Below, in pieces: positions 25,010 through 32,134 of a stretch of DNA of 64,000 nt (within the stretch, counting starts at the first letter, position 1; the number at the start of each line of letters is the position of its first letter). The notes under the pieces were generated by a model that made no database searches, was not told the DNA's origin, and saw nothing but the letters and a program-made list of their open reading frames with translations. This DNA comes from Mucilaginibacter_A sp964251965 (GTDB lineage: Bacteria > Bacteroidota > Bacteroidia > Sphingobacteriales > Sphingobacteriaceae), in assembly GCA_964251965.1 (NCBI GenBank), contig CAXULQ010000001.1:1-64000 (forward strand). The letters run 5' to 3'. A program made the position numbers and the translations under genes.

Positions 25010-26374
25010 ATGCCATTTATAGAAAAAGTACAAGCTTCATTAAAAAACATACATTTTCAATCTTTAATGGGGAATGGCGTTATGGCTGTTTTAGGCATGG
25101 CAACAATTGCCATATTGTACCGGTCCTTGTCCGTAAATGATGTTGGCTCGTACGTGTTTTTGACAACCATGCTGATCCTTGTTGATACGCTTAAATCCGG
25201 GTTTTTAACTACGGCCTTTATCAAATTTTATTCGGGGACAGAAAAACAAAGGGCAAATGAAGTAGCAGGCGCAGCATGGTGTTTGGCATTGGTACTTTCA
25301 GGTGTGTCAATATTAATTAATGGGTTTACTTTCTTCCTTTCTTCCTATACCCATAACGTTGGAATGGTTTTGTTTCTTAAATATTTTTCAATTATATCAT
25401 TAACAACTTTGCCTTCTTTTATGGCCAATCTGGTGGTGCAGGGCGAAAAAAGGTTTGACCGTTTGTTATGGCTGCGTTTAATTTATCAGTTATTGTTTAC
25501 TGGCACGATCATCATATTGATAGTGCTGAAAAAAGCAACGTTAACTTCTATCATTGTAACTTACACGGCCGCTAATCTTGTTGCAAGTTTAGCAACCATG
25601 TTATTTGGCTGGACAAAGATTGAAGCGATTAAACATTCATCGGTAAAAGCTTTTTGGGAAATTTTTCACTTTGGAAAATATAGTTTGGGTACAAGTTTAA
25701 GTTCAAACTTATTTGCGGTAACAGATACTTTTTTTATCAACTTTTTTTTAGGTCCGGCTGCGCTTGCTATTTACAACCTTGGAGGGAAGTTGCTTCAAAT
25801 TGTAGAAATTCCAATGTTAAGCTTTGCAGCTTCTGGTATGCCAAGTTTGGCGCAACTTTATAATAGTAACCAAAAAAAGAAAATGGTGTATTTAATGAAA
25901 AAAATGGTTGGTATGTTGTCCATAGCTATTGTTGGGGCTGCAATATTGTCTATTATTTTTGCAGAACCAATTATTATGCTGATCGGTGGAACTAAATACG
26001 TTCATACCGAAGCAGCAAACTTGTTCCGCATACTTATCAGTATTGCTGTTTTATATCCTTTTGACAGGTTTTTTGCATTGACCCTGGATGTGATCCACAA
26101 ACCTAAAGTAAACTTTTATAAAATTTTAGTTATGGTTGCACTAAACCTTTTGGCAGATTTTATAGGTTTAAAGTTTTTTAAATCAATTTACGTTATTGCA
26201 ATTGCAAATTTTTTCCCTGTAATAGCTGCAATCCTAATTTCTTATTTTCCCTTAAATAGATATTCTAAACTTAACTTTTGGGATATATATTCCGTTGGGC
26301 TTAAAGAAATAGTTTTGTTCATCAAGCAAGTATCTGGTGGTTTACTTGTAAAAAACCAAATCGTAAATAATTGA
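25010..26374 (+). CDS. Polysaccharide flippase (Wzx/PST-type, MOP superfamily)
   Basis: Integral membrane protein of 454 residues with about twelve to fourteen hydrophobic segments. The start GNGVMAVLGMATIAILYRSL and the repeated pattern of loops are typical of oligosaccharide flippases that move undecaprenyl-linked glycan units to the periplasmic face. FFINFFLGPAALAIYNLGGK near 245 is a usual family block. It is followed after 21 bp by a GT8 gene and lies opposite three GT2 genes, which supports a surface polysaccharide role. No polymerase (Wzy) or ligase is obvious in the window. Confidence 0.87.
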   Translation: MPFIEKVQASLKNIHFQSLMGNGVMAVLGMATIAILYRSLSVNDVGSYVFLTTMLILVDTLKSGFLTTAFIKFYSGTEKQRANEVAGAAWCLALVLSGVSILINGFTFFLSSYTHNVGMVLFLKYFSIISLTTLPSFMANLVVQGEKRFDRLLWLRLIYQLLFTGTIIILIVLKKATLTSIIVTYTAANLVASLATMLFGWTKIEAIKHSSVKAFWEIFHFGKYSLGTSLSSNLFAVTDTFFINFFLGPAALAIYNLGGKLLQIVEIPMLSFAASGMPSLAQLYNSNQKKKMVYLMKKMVGMLSIAIVGAAILSIIFAEPIIMLIGGTKYVHTEAANLFRILISIAVLYPFDRFFALTLDVIHKPKVNFYKILVMVALNLLADFIGLKFFKSIYVIAIANFFPVIAAILISYFPLNRYSKLNFWDIYSVGLKEIVLFIKQVSGGLLVKNQIVNN

Positions 26375-26395
26375 AAATGTATTTCTATTTTAAGC

Positions 26396-27277
26396 ATGAA
26401 TCAAAATAGCAATATCTCTATTGTAGTGGCAAGTGATAACCATTATGCCATACTTATTGCAGCATTGTTAAAATCTATTGATTTAAACCATAAGACCGAA
26501 GAACATATTGATTTTCATATCATTGACGATGGCATATCATCATCAACAAAAACAAAATTAAATTCAATTGTTGATCCAGGCCGGATAACATTGAAATGGT
26601 TTGAAAGCAAAAAAGTTATTCCAAGTAACCTTGCTATTCCCGTAGATAGTTCTTCATTTCCGCTAACCGCTTATTTGAGGGTTTTCTCACCTTATGTAAT
26701 AGATCAAAACACAGATAAATTAATCTATTTGGATGTAGATACAATTGTGCAAGATGATATTTCTAAACTTTGGAATACATCTTTGGGAAATTATACGATT
26801 GGTGCAATCCAGGATGTAGGCAAAACGGTTGATTGTGCTTGGGGAGGAATTCCAAATTTTAAAGAACTTGGTTTGGAGGCAGATACCAAATATTTTAATT
26901 CAGGGGTTTTGTTAATTAATGCTAAAAAGTGGCGTGCAGAAAATATTTCCAGCGATGTAATTGCAGCGTTAAGCAAGTATAAAAAGCATGTCCGTTTGGC
27001 AGATCAATATGGAATGAATGTAGTGATGGCCAATAAATGGTTTGAACTTAACCCTAACTGGAACTGGTTTGCATTTAAAGAAAATGAAAACCCTTCCATT
27101 GTACATTTTTTAGATATTAAACCCATATTCAAATCCTACAGTTCGCAGGAAATATATAAGCAAGAGTTTTATAGATATTTAAGTTTAACGCCTTGGAAAA
27201 ACTTTAAACCGATCAGCGGTAACCATCGTAACATCAGAAAGATGTATAACAAGATTAAAAAAGTATTTTTAAAATAA
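26396..27277 (+). CDS. Family 8 glycosyltransferase (LgtC-like)
   Basis: Retaining GT-A enzyme of 293 residues. ISIVVASDNHYAILIAALLKS near the start binds the nucleotide, YLDVDTIVQDDISKLW (about 106-121) has the DxD metal motif, YFNSGVLLINAKKWR and ADQYGMNVVM are the usual later blocks, and VHFLDIKP near 240 completes the site. The family usually transfers galactose or glucose from UDP-sugars in lipopolysaccharide-type glycans. The basic end NHRNIRKMYNKIKKVFLK could hold the enzyme on the membrane. Cotranscribed with the flippase. Confidence 0.9.
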   Translation: MNQNSNISIVVASDNHYAILIAALLKSIDLNHKTEEHIDFHIIDDGISSSTKTKLNSIVDPGRITLKWFESKKVIPSNLAIPVDSSSFPLTAYLRVFSPYVIDQNTDKLIYLDVDTIVQDDISKLWNTSLGNYTIGAIQDVGKTVDCAWGGIPNFKELGLEADTKYFNSGVLLINAKKWRAENISSDVIAALSKYKKHVRLADQYGMNVVMANKWFELNPNWNWFAFKENENPSIVHFLDIKPIFKSYSSQEIYKQEFYRYLSLTPWKNFKPISGNHRNIRKMYNKIKKVFLK

Positions 27278-27368
27278 GATCGGCACTTGTATCCAATCTT
27301 CTTTCAAATTTTACAATTGTATTTTCGTTTAATTTTTAATTTCGATTTAAAAATAAAAAAAACATAGG

Positions 27369-27380
27369 TAAAAGAAGCAT
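27369..27380 (+). repeat. Dispersed repeat copy in a convergent gap
   Basis: Exact copy in the 109-bp gap between the GT8 gene and the minus-strand sigma-factor unit. No terminator hairpin is evident here. Confidence 0.75.
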
Positions 27381-27386
27381 TGCAAT

Positions 27387-27980
27387 TTAATCCCGAAATT
27401 GTGCTTTTAACCTTTCCAAACGTGTAATAATCTCACTGATTTTTTCCTGTTCGGTTTTAATAATTCGTTTTCTCCAATAGAAAGTTACGAATAATATCCA
27501 CCCAAAAAACAGAATGTAAGCAGTTATTTCCATTAATAAAGAAACAGGTTTAAGTACTTCCACCATGTATAATCCTAAACCTAAACTTAATAGAATAGTA
27601 TAAACGTAATACATTTTGCCATACATGCGTGTACGGCTGGTTTGGTAAATCTTTAGTTTTTCCAGGTAAGTATTTACTTCTGTGGTTGGATCGTGGGAAG
27701 CAATCAAACGGTAATCCCGAAACATCAAAATGGCATAAATTAAAATAGTGCTCATGGTAATAAAAATACCCGCATAAGTTAGCCATGAATTAAACAGGAA
27801 AAACAGGAACAATACAATCATAAAAATAAATGTTGCAGCCATCATCAGGATGGACAATAACAATTTCCGTTGAAGTGATTTCGTCCCTTTTTTTACCTGC
27901 TTTAGTAAAGTATCTGCCGGTATTTGCCCTGTCTGAGGTTGTGTAATCCACAGCGAGCTTAATTCTTCAAAGTTTTTCAT
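27387..27980 (-). CDS. Membrane protein paired with an ECF sigma factor, possible anti-sigma factor
   Basis: Protein of 197 residues with an N-terminal cytoplasmic segment of about 40 residues, four hydrophobic segments in two pairs (about 42-65, 68-88, 120-138, 147-168) and a charged C-terminal helix. It overlaps the upstream sigma factor gene by 14 bp, implying coupled translation. The arrangement suggests control of the sigma factor, but I see no zinc-binding anti-sigma motif (HxxxCxxC), so the role is inferred from position alone. Confidence 0.65.
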   Translation of the reverse strand: MKNFEELSSLWITQPQTGQIPADTLLKQVKKGTKSLQRKLLLSILMMAATFIFMIVLFLFFLFNSWLTYAGIFITMSTILIYAILMFRDYRLIASHDPTTEVNTYLEKLKIYQTSRTRMYGKMYYVYTILLSLGLGLYMVEVLKPVSLLMEITAYILFFGWILFVTFYWRKRIIKTEQEKISEIITRLERLKAQFRD

Positions 27981-28464
27981 AGTGGTTATACAGCTCGGTT
28001 AATTTGGATTTAATGCGATGGATTTTTACCCTCAAATTTCCTTCGGAGATGCCGGATATTTCTGCAATTTCCGGATACGGTACTTCATCTAATACCATGG
28101 TAATCAATATTCTTTCAGATTCCTCCAATTTAGAAATACACTTGTAAAGCAAATCTACCTCTTCTTTCTTTTCGGATATTTCTTCTTTTTCGTTCTCTTC
28201 AATAAAGGGTGTCAACTCGTCTTTGGCCTGTCGTTTTTCCGATCTGAGATAAGTTAAACATGTATTTACAGCAATTCTGTATATCCAGGTTGAAATCATG
28301 GCCTGGTTTCTAAACTTGTCCAGGTTTTGCCAAACCTTTAAAAACGTTTCCTGCATTACATCGTTTGCGGCCGCACTATCGCCGGTGTAAGAATAACATA
28401 AACGATAAATGCGTTTGGAGTTGGCCTCAAAAATTTCCCGGAAAGCACTGTCTTTCGTTTTCAA
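27967..28464 (-). CDS. ECF-type RNA polymerase sigma factor
   Basis: Sigma-70 family protein of 165 residues with region 2 (about 10-75: IYRLCYSYTGD, DVMQETFLKVWQNLDKF, STWIYRIAVNTCLTYLR) and region 4 (about 110-160: PYPEIAEISGISEGNLRVKIHR) joined by a Glu/Lys-rich linker (about 85-105). Regions 1 and 3 are missing, as in ECF factors. It overlaps the start of the membrane protein gene that follows. Target promoters are unknown, and no autoregulatory motif is evident. Confidence 0.92.
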   Translation of the reverse strand: MKTKDSAFREIFEANSKRIYRLCYSYTGDSAAANDVMQETFLKVWQNLDKFRNQAMISTWIYRIAVNTCLTYLRSEKRQAKDELTPFIEENEKEEISEKKEEVDLLYKCISKLEESERILITMVLDEVPYPEIAEISGISEGNLRVKIHRIKSKLTELYNHYEKL

Positions 28465-28510
28465 CAGAATAGCAAGTTGTTTGTATTGAGATTAAAATAA
28501 TAGTGAGTTG

Positions 28511-29035
28511 TTACAACAGAAATGGTTTCTTTTCAAACCAATAGATTTCTTCTTCGGCTTCTGCCAACAGTTCGGTGTATAAATTGCCGTAATCGTGCTG
28601 TAAATCTTCATGCAATTTCTGGATAACTGCTTTTGCTTTTTCAATGTTTCGGTAAAATAAGTTGCGCAAAGGTTTGTATGGAGAATGATAATTAACATAG
28701 TTGACGTAATTGCTGCAAAAGTAAAGTGTCAATTCTATTTTAACCACTTCCGAACCTGCGTATCGTATTTGATTGTTCATTTGCAAAGTAATTTTGCGCA
28801 ACGCTTTCACTACTAAATAACTGCTTCCGCTGATCTTGGTAAACTGCAAATCCATTTCTTCCTTGTATTCTTTGATAAACAAATCCTGGTCATCCGCTTT
28901 GAACAACAAATAGGTCAGCAGTTCTTTATTTTCTTTTTTGAAACGCGCCAAACGCAGGCAAAGCGCAGCTATTTCCGGGTTGCTTAATTGCAGCAACTCT
29001 TTTTTAAGATCGGATGTTGGATAAACAAGGCTCAT
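28511..29035 (-). CDS. Conserved protein of unknown function, helical
   Basis: Soluble protein of 174 residues from the ATG at 29035 (MSLVYPTSDLKKELL); an ATG three codons upstream is also possible. It is almost entirely helical and charged, with ELLQLSNPEIAALCLRLARF near the start and LLAEAEEEIYWFEKKPFLL at the end, and has no signal, membrane segment or known catalytic motif. It ends 46 bp before the sigma factor start and faces the divergent dicarboxylate symporter. I have seen this type in Sphingobacteriaceae but know no function. Confidence 0.7.
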   Translation of the reverse strand: MSLVYPTSDLKKELLQLSNPEIAALCLRLARFKKENKELLTYLLFKADDQDLFIKEYKEEMDLQFTKISGSSYLVVKALRKITLQMNNQIRYAGSEVVKIELTLYFCSNYVNYVNYHSPYKPLRNLFYRNIEKAKAVIQKLHEDLQHDYGNLYTELLAEAEEEIYWFEKKPFLL

Positions 29036-29098
29036 GGCACGCAAATATATTTCAACAAAATAGTAAATTATTGTAGTTTTAGATTTTACTTATACTGA

Positions 29099-30472
29099 AT
29101 GGGAAAAAGCAAACTTACCTTGTACATCTTTTTAGCACTGATTTTAGGAATTTTAGCAGGCTATTTTTATAACGTTAAAAGTATCAGTTCTTACAACGAT
29201 AAAATTTACCAGGCAGAAACGCAGGTTAAAGCCATCCAAACGCAAATGCTTGCAGTAAAAGATACAAGTTCGCAAGCTTATCAATCTTTAAAACTTCAAA
29301 AATCTACACAAAATACGATCCGCAAAGAAAACGATACAATCCGCGAAAACAAGCTCGAATATTTTACAATGATGAGCGATATTTTCCTCCGGCTGATCAA
29401 AATGATTGTTGCGCCGCTGGTGTTTTCGACTTTAGTTGTTGGTGTTGCCAAAGTTGGTGATATAAAAGCAGTGGGCCGGATTGGCGGTAAAACAATGCTT
29501 TGGTTTATCAGCGCCACGCTGGTTTCTTTATTGCTGGGAATGGTTTTGGTGAACTTTTTTCAACCCGGAAAATCCATGCATTTAACTTTGCCCGACGAGC
29601 ATTTGCAATCCGGCATTCAAAAAACAGCTTTATCGTTAAAAGATTTCTTGTCGCACGTTTTCCCCAAAAGTTTTGTGGAAGCCATGGCCAATAATGAGAT
29701 TTTACAGATTGTAGTTTTCTCTTTGTTCTTCGGCGTAGCAACCGCAGCCATCGGCGAAAAAGGGGCAATCATCATCAAAGCGATGGATGCGATTGCGCAT
29801 ATCATCCTCAAAATAACTTCTTATGTAATGCTGGTTGCGCCGCTGGCTGTTTTCGGTGCGATGACTGCCATCGTAGCGAAACAAGGTTTAAGTGTACTGG
29901 CGACGTATGCTGTTTTTATCAGTGAATTTTATTTTGCGTTGATCATTTTATGGCTGGTTTTAGTTTTGGCCGGGTTTACTGTTTTAAAGCAACGCGTTTT
30001 TACGTTGGTGAATTATTTAAAAGATGCTATGCTGATTGCTTTCAGCACTTCTACCAGCGAAGCCGCTTATCCACGCACTTTAATTGAACTGGAACGTTTT
30101 GGCTGCAAAGACAAGATTGTAAGTTTTGTGCTGCCTTTAGGTTATTCTTTTAATCTGGACGGCTCGATGATGTACATGACGTTTGCATCGCTTTTCCTGG
30201 CACAATCTTACAATATACATTTGTCTTATCAGCAGCAATTGTCCATGCTTTTAGTGCTGATGTTGACCAGTAAAGGCGTGGCTGGCGTTCCGCGTGCCTC
30301 TTTGGTGGTAATTGCCGGAACGATTGCCAGTTTTAATATTCCCGAAGCCGGTTTGGCTTTGTTGATTGGAATTGATCCTTTGCTGGATATGGGCCGGTCA
30401 GCAACCAATGTTTTAGGTAATGCGATGGCAACCGCGGTTGTTAGTAAATGGGAGGGAGAGCTGGAAGGTTGA
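29099..30472 (+). CDS. Dicarboxylate/amino acid:cation symporter (DAACS/GltP family)
   Basis: Inner-membrane transporter of 457 residues. After the first transmembrane segment comes an unusual periplasmic insertion of about 65 charged, coiled-coil-like residues (KSISSYNDKIYQAETQVKAI), then the normal core starting FLRLIKMIVAPLVFSTLV. The substrate region has the serine-rich loop TSTSEAAYPRTL and the NLDGSMMYM block matching NMDGT of glutamate/C4-dicarboxylate carriers; ending LLDMGRSATNVLGNAMATAVV is typical. Na+ or H+ coupling is likely; substrate probably glutamate, aspartate or a C4-dicarboxylate. Confidence 0.9.
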   Translation: MGKSKLTLYIFLALILGILAGYFYNVKSISSYNDKIYQAETQVKAIQTQMLAVKDTSSQAYQSLKLQKSTQNTIRKENDTIRENKLEYFTMMSDIFLRLIKMIVAPLVFSTLVVGVAKVGDIKAVGRIGGKTMLWFISATLVSLLLGMVLVNFFQPGKSMHLTLPDEHLQSGIQKTALSLKDFLSHVFPKSFVEAMANNEILQIVVFSLFFGVATAAIGEKGAIIIKAMDAIAHIILKITSYVMLVAPLAVFGAMTAIVAKQGLSVLATYAVFISEFYFALIILWLVLVLAGFTVLKQRVFTLVNYLKDAMLIAFSTSTSEAAYPRTLIELERFGCKDKIVSFVLPLGYSFNLDGSMMYMTFASLFLAQSYNIHLSYQQQLSMLLVLMLTSKGVAGVPRASLVVIAGTIASFNIPEAGLALLIGIDPLLDMGRSATNVLGNAMATAVVSKWEGELEG

Positions 30473-30486
30473 GGGTTTTTGGGTGG

Positions 30487-30498
30487 TAAAAGAAGCAT
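30487..30498 (+). repeat. Dispersed repeat copy downstream of the symporter gene
   Basis: Exact copy 15 bp after the stop codon, with partly complementary flanks (GTGGT and ATCAT). Confidence 0.75.
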
Positions 30499-30569
30499 CA
30501 TAAAAACCAACATTTTGGATAATGCTTTTTTAGAACGAATTTTGGACTTGAAAATTTATCAAACAAAAA

Positions 30570-31073
30570 ATGTCTAACCGTTCAAAAAAACTATTTCTGG
30601 CTTTTAGTATTGCTGTCCCTTTTTTGCTGTATTGCGTTTATTATTATGGTATGATGATTGGCAATGCGCCATTCAAATTCTCGGAGTTTAAGTCGATTGA
30701 TTTTAAATACGGCGAAGGAAATAACCTCAACAATATTTACGATTCTAAAACGGGAAGGTATCAATACGTGAATAACCACGATTCTTTGGTGGTAAAAACA
30801 GTACGTTTAAATCAGGACGATTTGCTTTACCTGCACCGCAAAGCCGCCGAATTGGGTTTGTGGAATTTCCCAAAAGAAATCACTAACGAAACGCAAAATC
30901 CTGCGGCTAAAAACTCGCTGCATTATTACATTGCGTTCCATTATCAGCGTAAAAGCAAGGCCGTTATGATAGACGAAGCTTACGGCGGCGATCCGCGGTT
31001 ACGAGATGCGGCCATGCAATTGGCAAAAGAAATTGAACACAAACTGGCCGACGCGGAAGACCGTGCAAAATAA
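30570..31073 (+). CDS. Membrane-anchored protein of unknown function
   Basis: Protein of 167 residues with a basic start (MSNRSKKLF) and one hydrophobic helix at about 9-28, which could be a signal anchor. The external part is soluble and polar (SIDFKYGEGNNLNNIYDSK, LHYYIAFHYQRKSKAVMIDE) with a charged helical end. No family recognised. It lies between the symporter and rplU; the rplU promoter follows its stop codon, so it is not part of the ribosomal transcript. Confidence 0.65.
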   Translation: MSNRSKKLFLAFSIAVPFLLYCVYYYGMMIGNAPFKFSEFKSIDFKYGEGNNLNNIYDSKTGRYQYVNNHDSLVVKTVRLNQDDLLYLHRKAAELGLWNFPKEITNETQNPAAKNSLHYYIAFHYQRKSKAVMIDEAYGGDPRLRDAAMQLAKEIEHKLADAEDRAK

Positions 31074-31085
31074 GCTTACAATACT

Positions 31086-31117
31086 GTTTTTATTAGCGAA
31101 AAATGTTGCTATATTTG
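31086..31117 (+). promoter_or_regulatory. Promoter of the rplU-rpmA operon
   Basis: TATATTTG at 31110-31117 matches the Bacteroidota -7 consensus. The T-rich -33 region (about 31087-31091) falls within a sister repeat word (31081-31092, ATACTGTTTTTA), with a spacer of about 19 bp. Transcription should start about 31122-31124, leaving a leader of around 23 nt before the L21 start. Confidence 0.6.
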
Positions 31118-31145
31118 CGCCTCATTTAAAAAATATTATTTAACA

Positions 31146-31454
31146 ATGTACGCAATAGTAAGTATAGCCGGACAGCAATTTAAAGTTGCTAAAGACCAGA
31201 AGCTTTTTGTGCACCGTTTGCAAGGAGAAGAAGGCGCTAGTATTGAATTTGACCAGGTATTGTTAGCAGAAAACGAAGGTAATTTTTCTATCGGAACAGG
31301 GTTGGAAAATGCGCGTGTTTCTGCTAAAATCGTGTCTCATTTAAAAGGTGATAAAGTAATCGTTTTCAAAAAGAAACGCCGTAAAGGTTACAAAAAGAAA
31401 AACGGCCACCGCCAGCAATTCACTAAAATTGAGATCACCGGAATCACTTTATAA
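31146..31454 (+). CDS. rplU: 50S ribosomal protein L21
   Basis: Full-length L21 of 102 residues: MYAIVSIAGQQFKVAKDQ at the start and the conserved basic block KVIVFKKKRRKGYKKKNGHRQ near 75-95 that contacts 23S rRNA, ending FTKIEITGI. L21 and L27 are encoded together in nearly all bacteria, and rpmA follows here after 52 bp. A good TAnnTTTG promoter lies just upstream. Confidence 0.98.
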   Translation: MYAIVSIAGQQFKVAKDQKLFVHRLQGEEGASIEFDQVLLAENEGNFSIGTGLENARVSAKIVSHLKGDKVIVFKKKRRKGYKKKNGHRQQFTKIEITGITL

Positions 31455-31506
31455 TTGATTTTTAAATTCGGGATTAATTTTTCATCCCACAAAAAATTAA
31501 AACAAA

Positions 31507-31923
31507 ATGGCACACAAAAAAGGCGCGGGCAGTTCCAGAAACGGCCGCGAATCGCATAGCAAACGTTTAGGTATTAAAATATTTGGTGGTCAGCCCGCCA
31601 TTGCAGGCAACATCATCGTTCGTCAGCGCGGCACTCCGCACAACCCTGATAAAAATGTAGGTATCGGCAAAGACCATACTTTATTTGCAATGGTTGACGG
31701 TTATGTAATGTTCAAGAAGAAAGCAGATAACCGTTCTTACGTTTCGGTAATCCCTTTTGAAACTGCTGATGTTGCAGAAGAAATTACACCAGCACCAATT
31801 GCAATGACTGAAAGTGTTGATGCACATCCAATCGTGGTAACCCCGGAAGGAAATTTGGTTGACGAAGCTATCGCTGCTACAGAAACTGAAACTGAAGGTG
31901 AGGGAGAAGCTGTTCCAGCATAA
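31507..31923 (+). CDS. rpmA: 50S ribosomal protein L27 with an acidic C-terminal extension
   Basis: The N-terminal 82 residues are a normal L27: MAHKKGAGSSRNGRESHSKR, the GGQPAIAGNIIVRQRGT block and VDGYVMFKKK. L27 usually ends near residue 85-90, but this reading frame continues to 138 residues with a tail free of Lys and Arg and rich in Glu, Thr, Ala and Pro (VAEEITPAPIAM, TETETEGEGE). There is no N-terminal extension of the Firmicutes type, so cleavage is not expected at that end. The stop is followed at once by a strong terminator, so the length is not an assembly accident in obvious noncoding DNA. Confidence 0.95.
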   Translation: MAHKKGAGSSRNGRESHSKRLGIKIFGGQPAIAGNIIVRQRGTPHNPDKNVGIGKDHTLFAMVDGYVMFKKKADNRSYVSVIPFETADVAEEITPAPIAMTESVDAHPIVVTPEGNLVDEAIAATETETEGEGEAVPA

Positions 31924-31946
31924 ACCTCTCTTTAATATATTTGAAC

Positions 31947-31983
31947 AGCCCAAATTTGAGAAATCAAGTTTGGGCTTTTGTTT
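31947..31983 (+). terminator. Intrinsic terminator of the rplU-rpmA operon
   Basis: 13-bp stem AGCCCAAATTTGA / TCAAGTTTGGGCT with one G-U pair, closed by a GAAA tetraloop (31960-31963) and followed by TTTGTTT. Confidence 0.9.
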
Positions 31984-32134
31984 ACAGGCAAAATTTGGTA
32001 GGGATTAATAATAAAGCTTCAAAAGGTTGTTTTTGAAGTTAAAATCCACAGGCTCATCCTTAAAATCAAGTAATAAATTTGCTTTTACATTTGTTTGCTT
32101 ACATTAGTTCGTCAATTTGTTTATTTCAATCAAA

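Noticed and set aside
22229..27277. Glycan region as a horizontally acquired island
   Set aside because: Base composition, promoter style and repeat copies look like the neighbours; no integrase, attachment site or tRNA flank.
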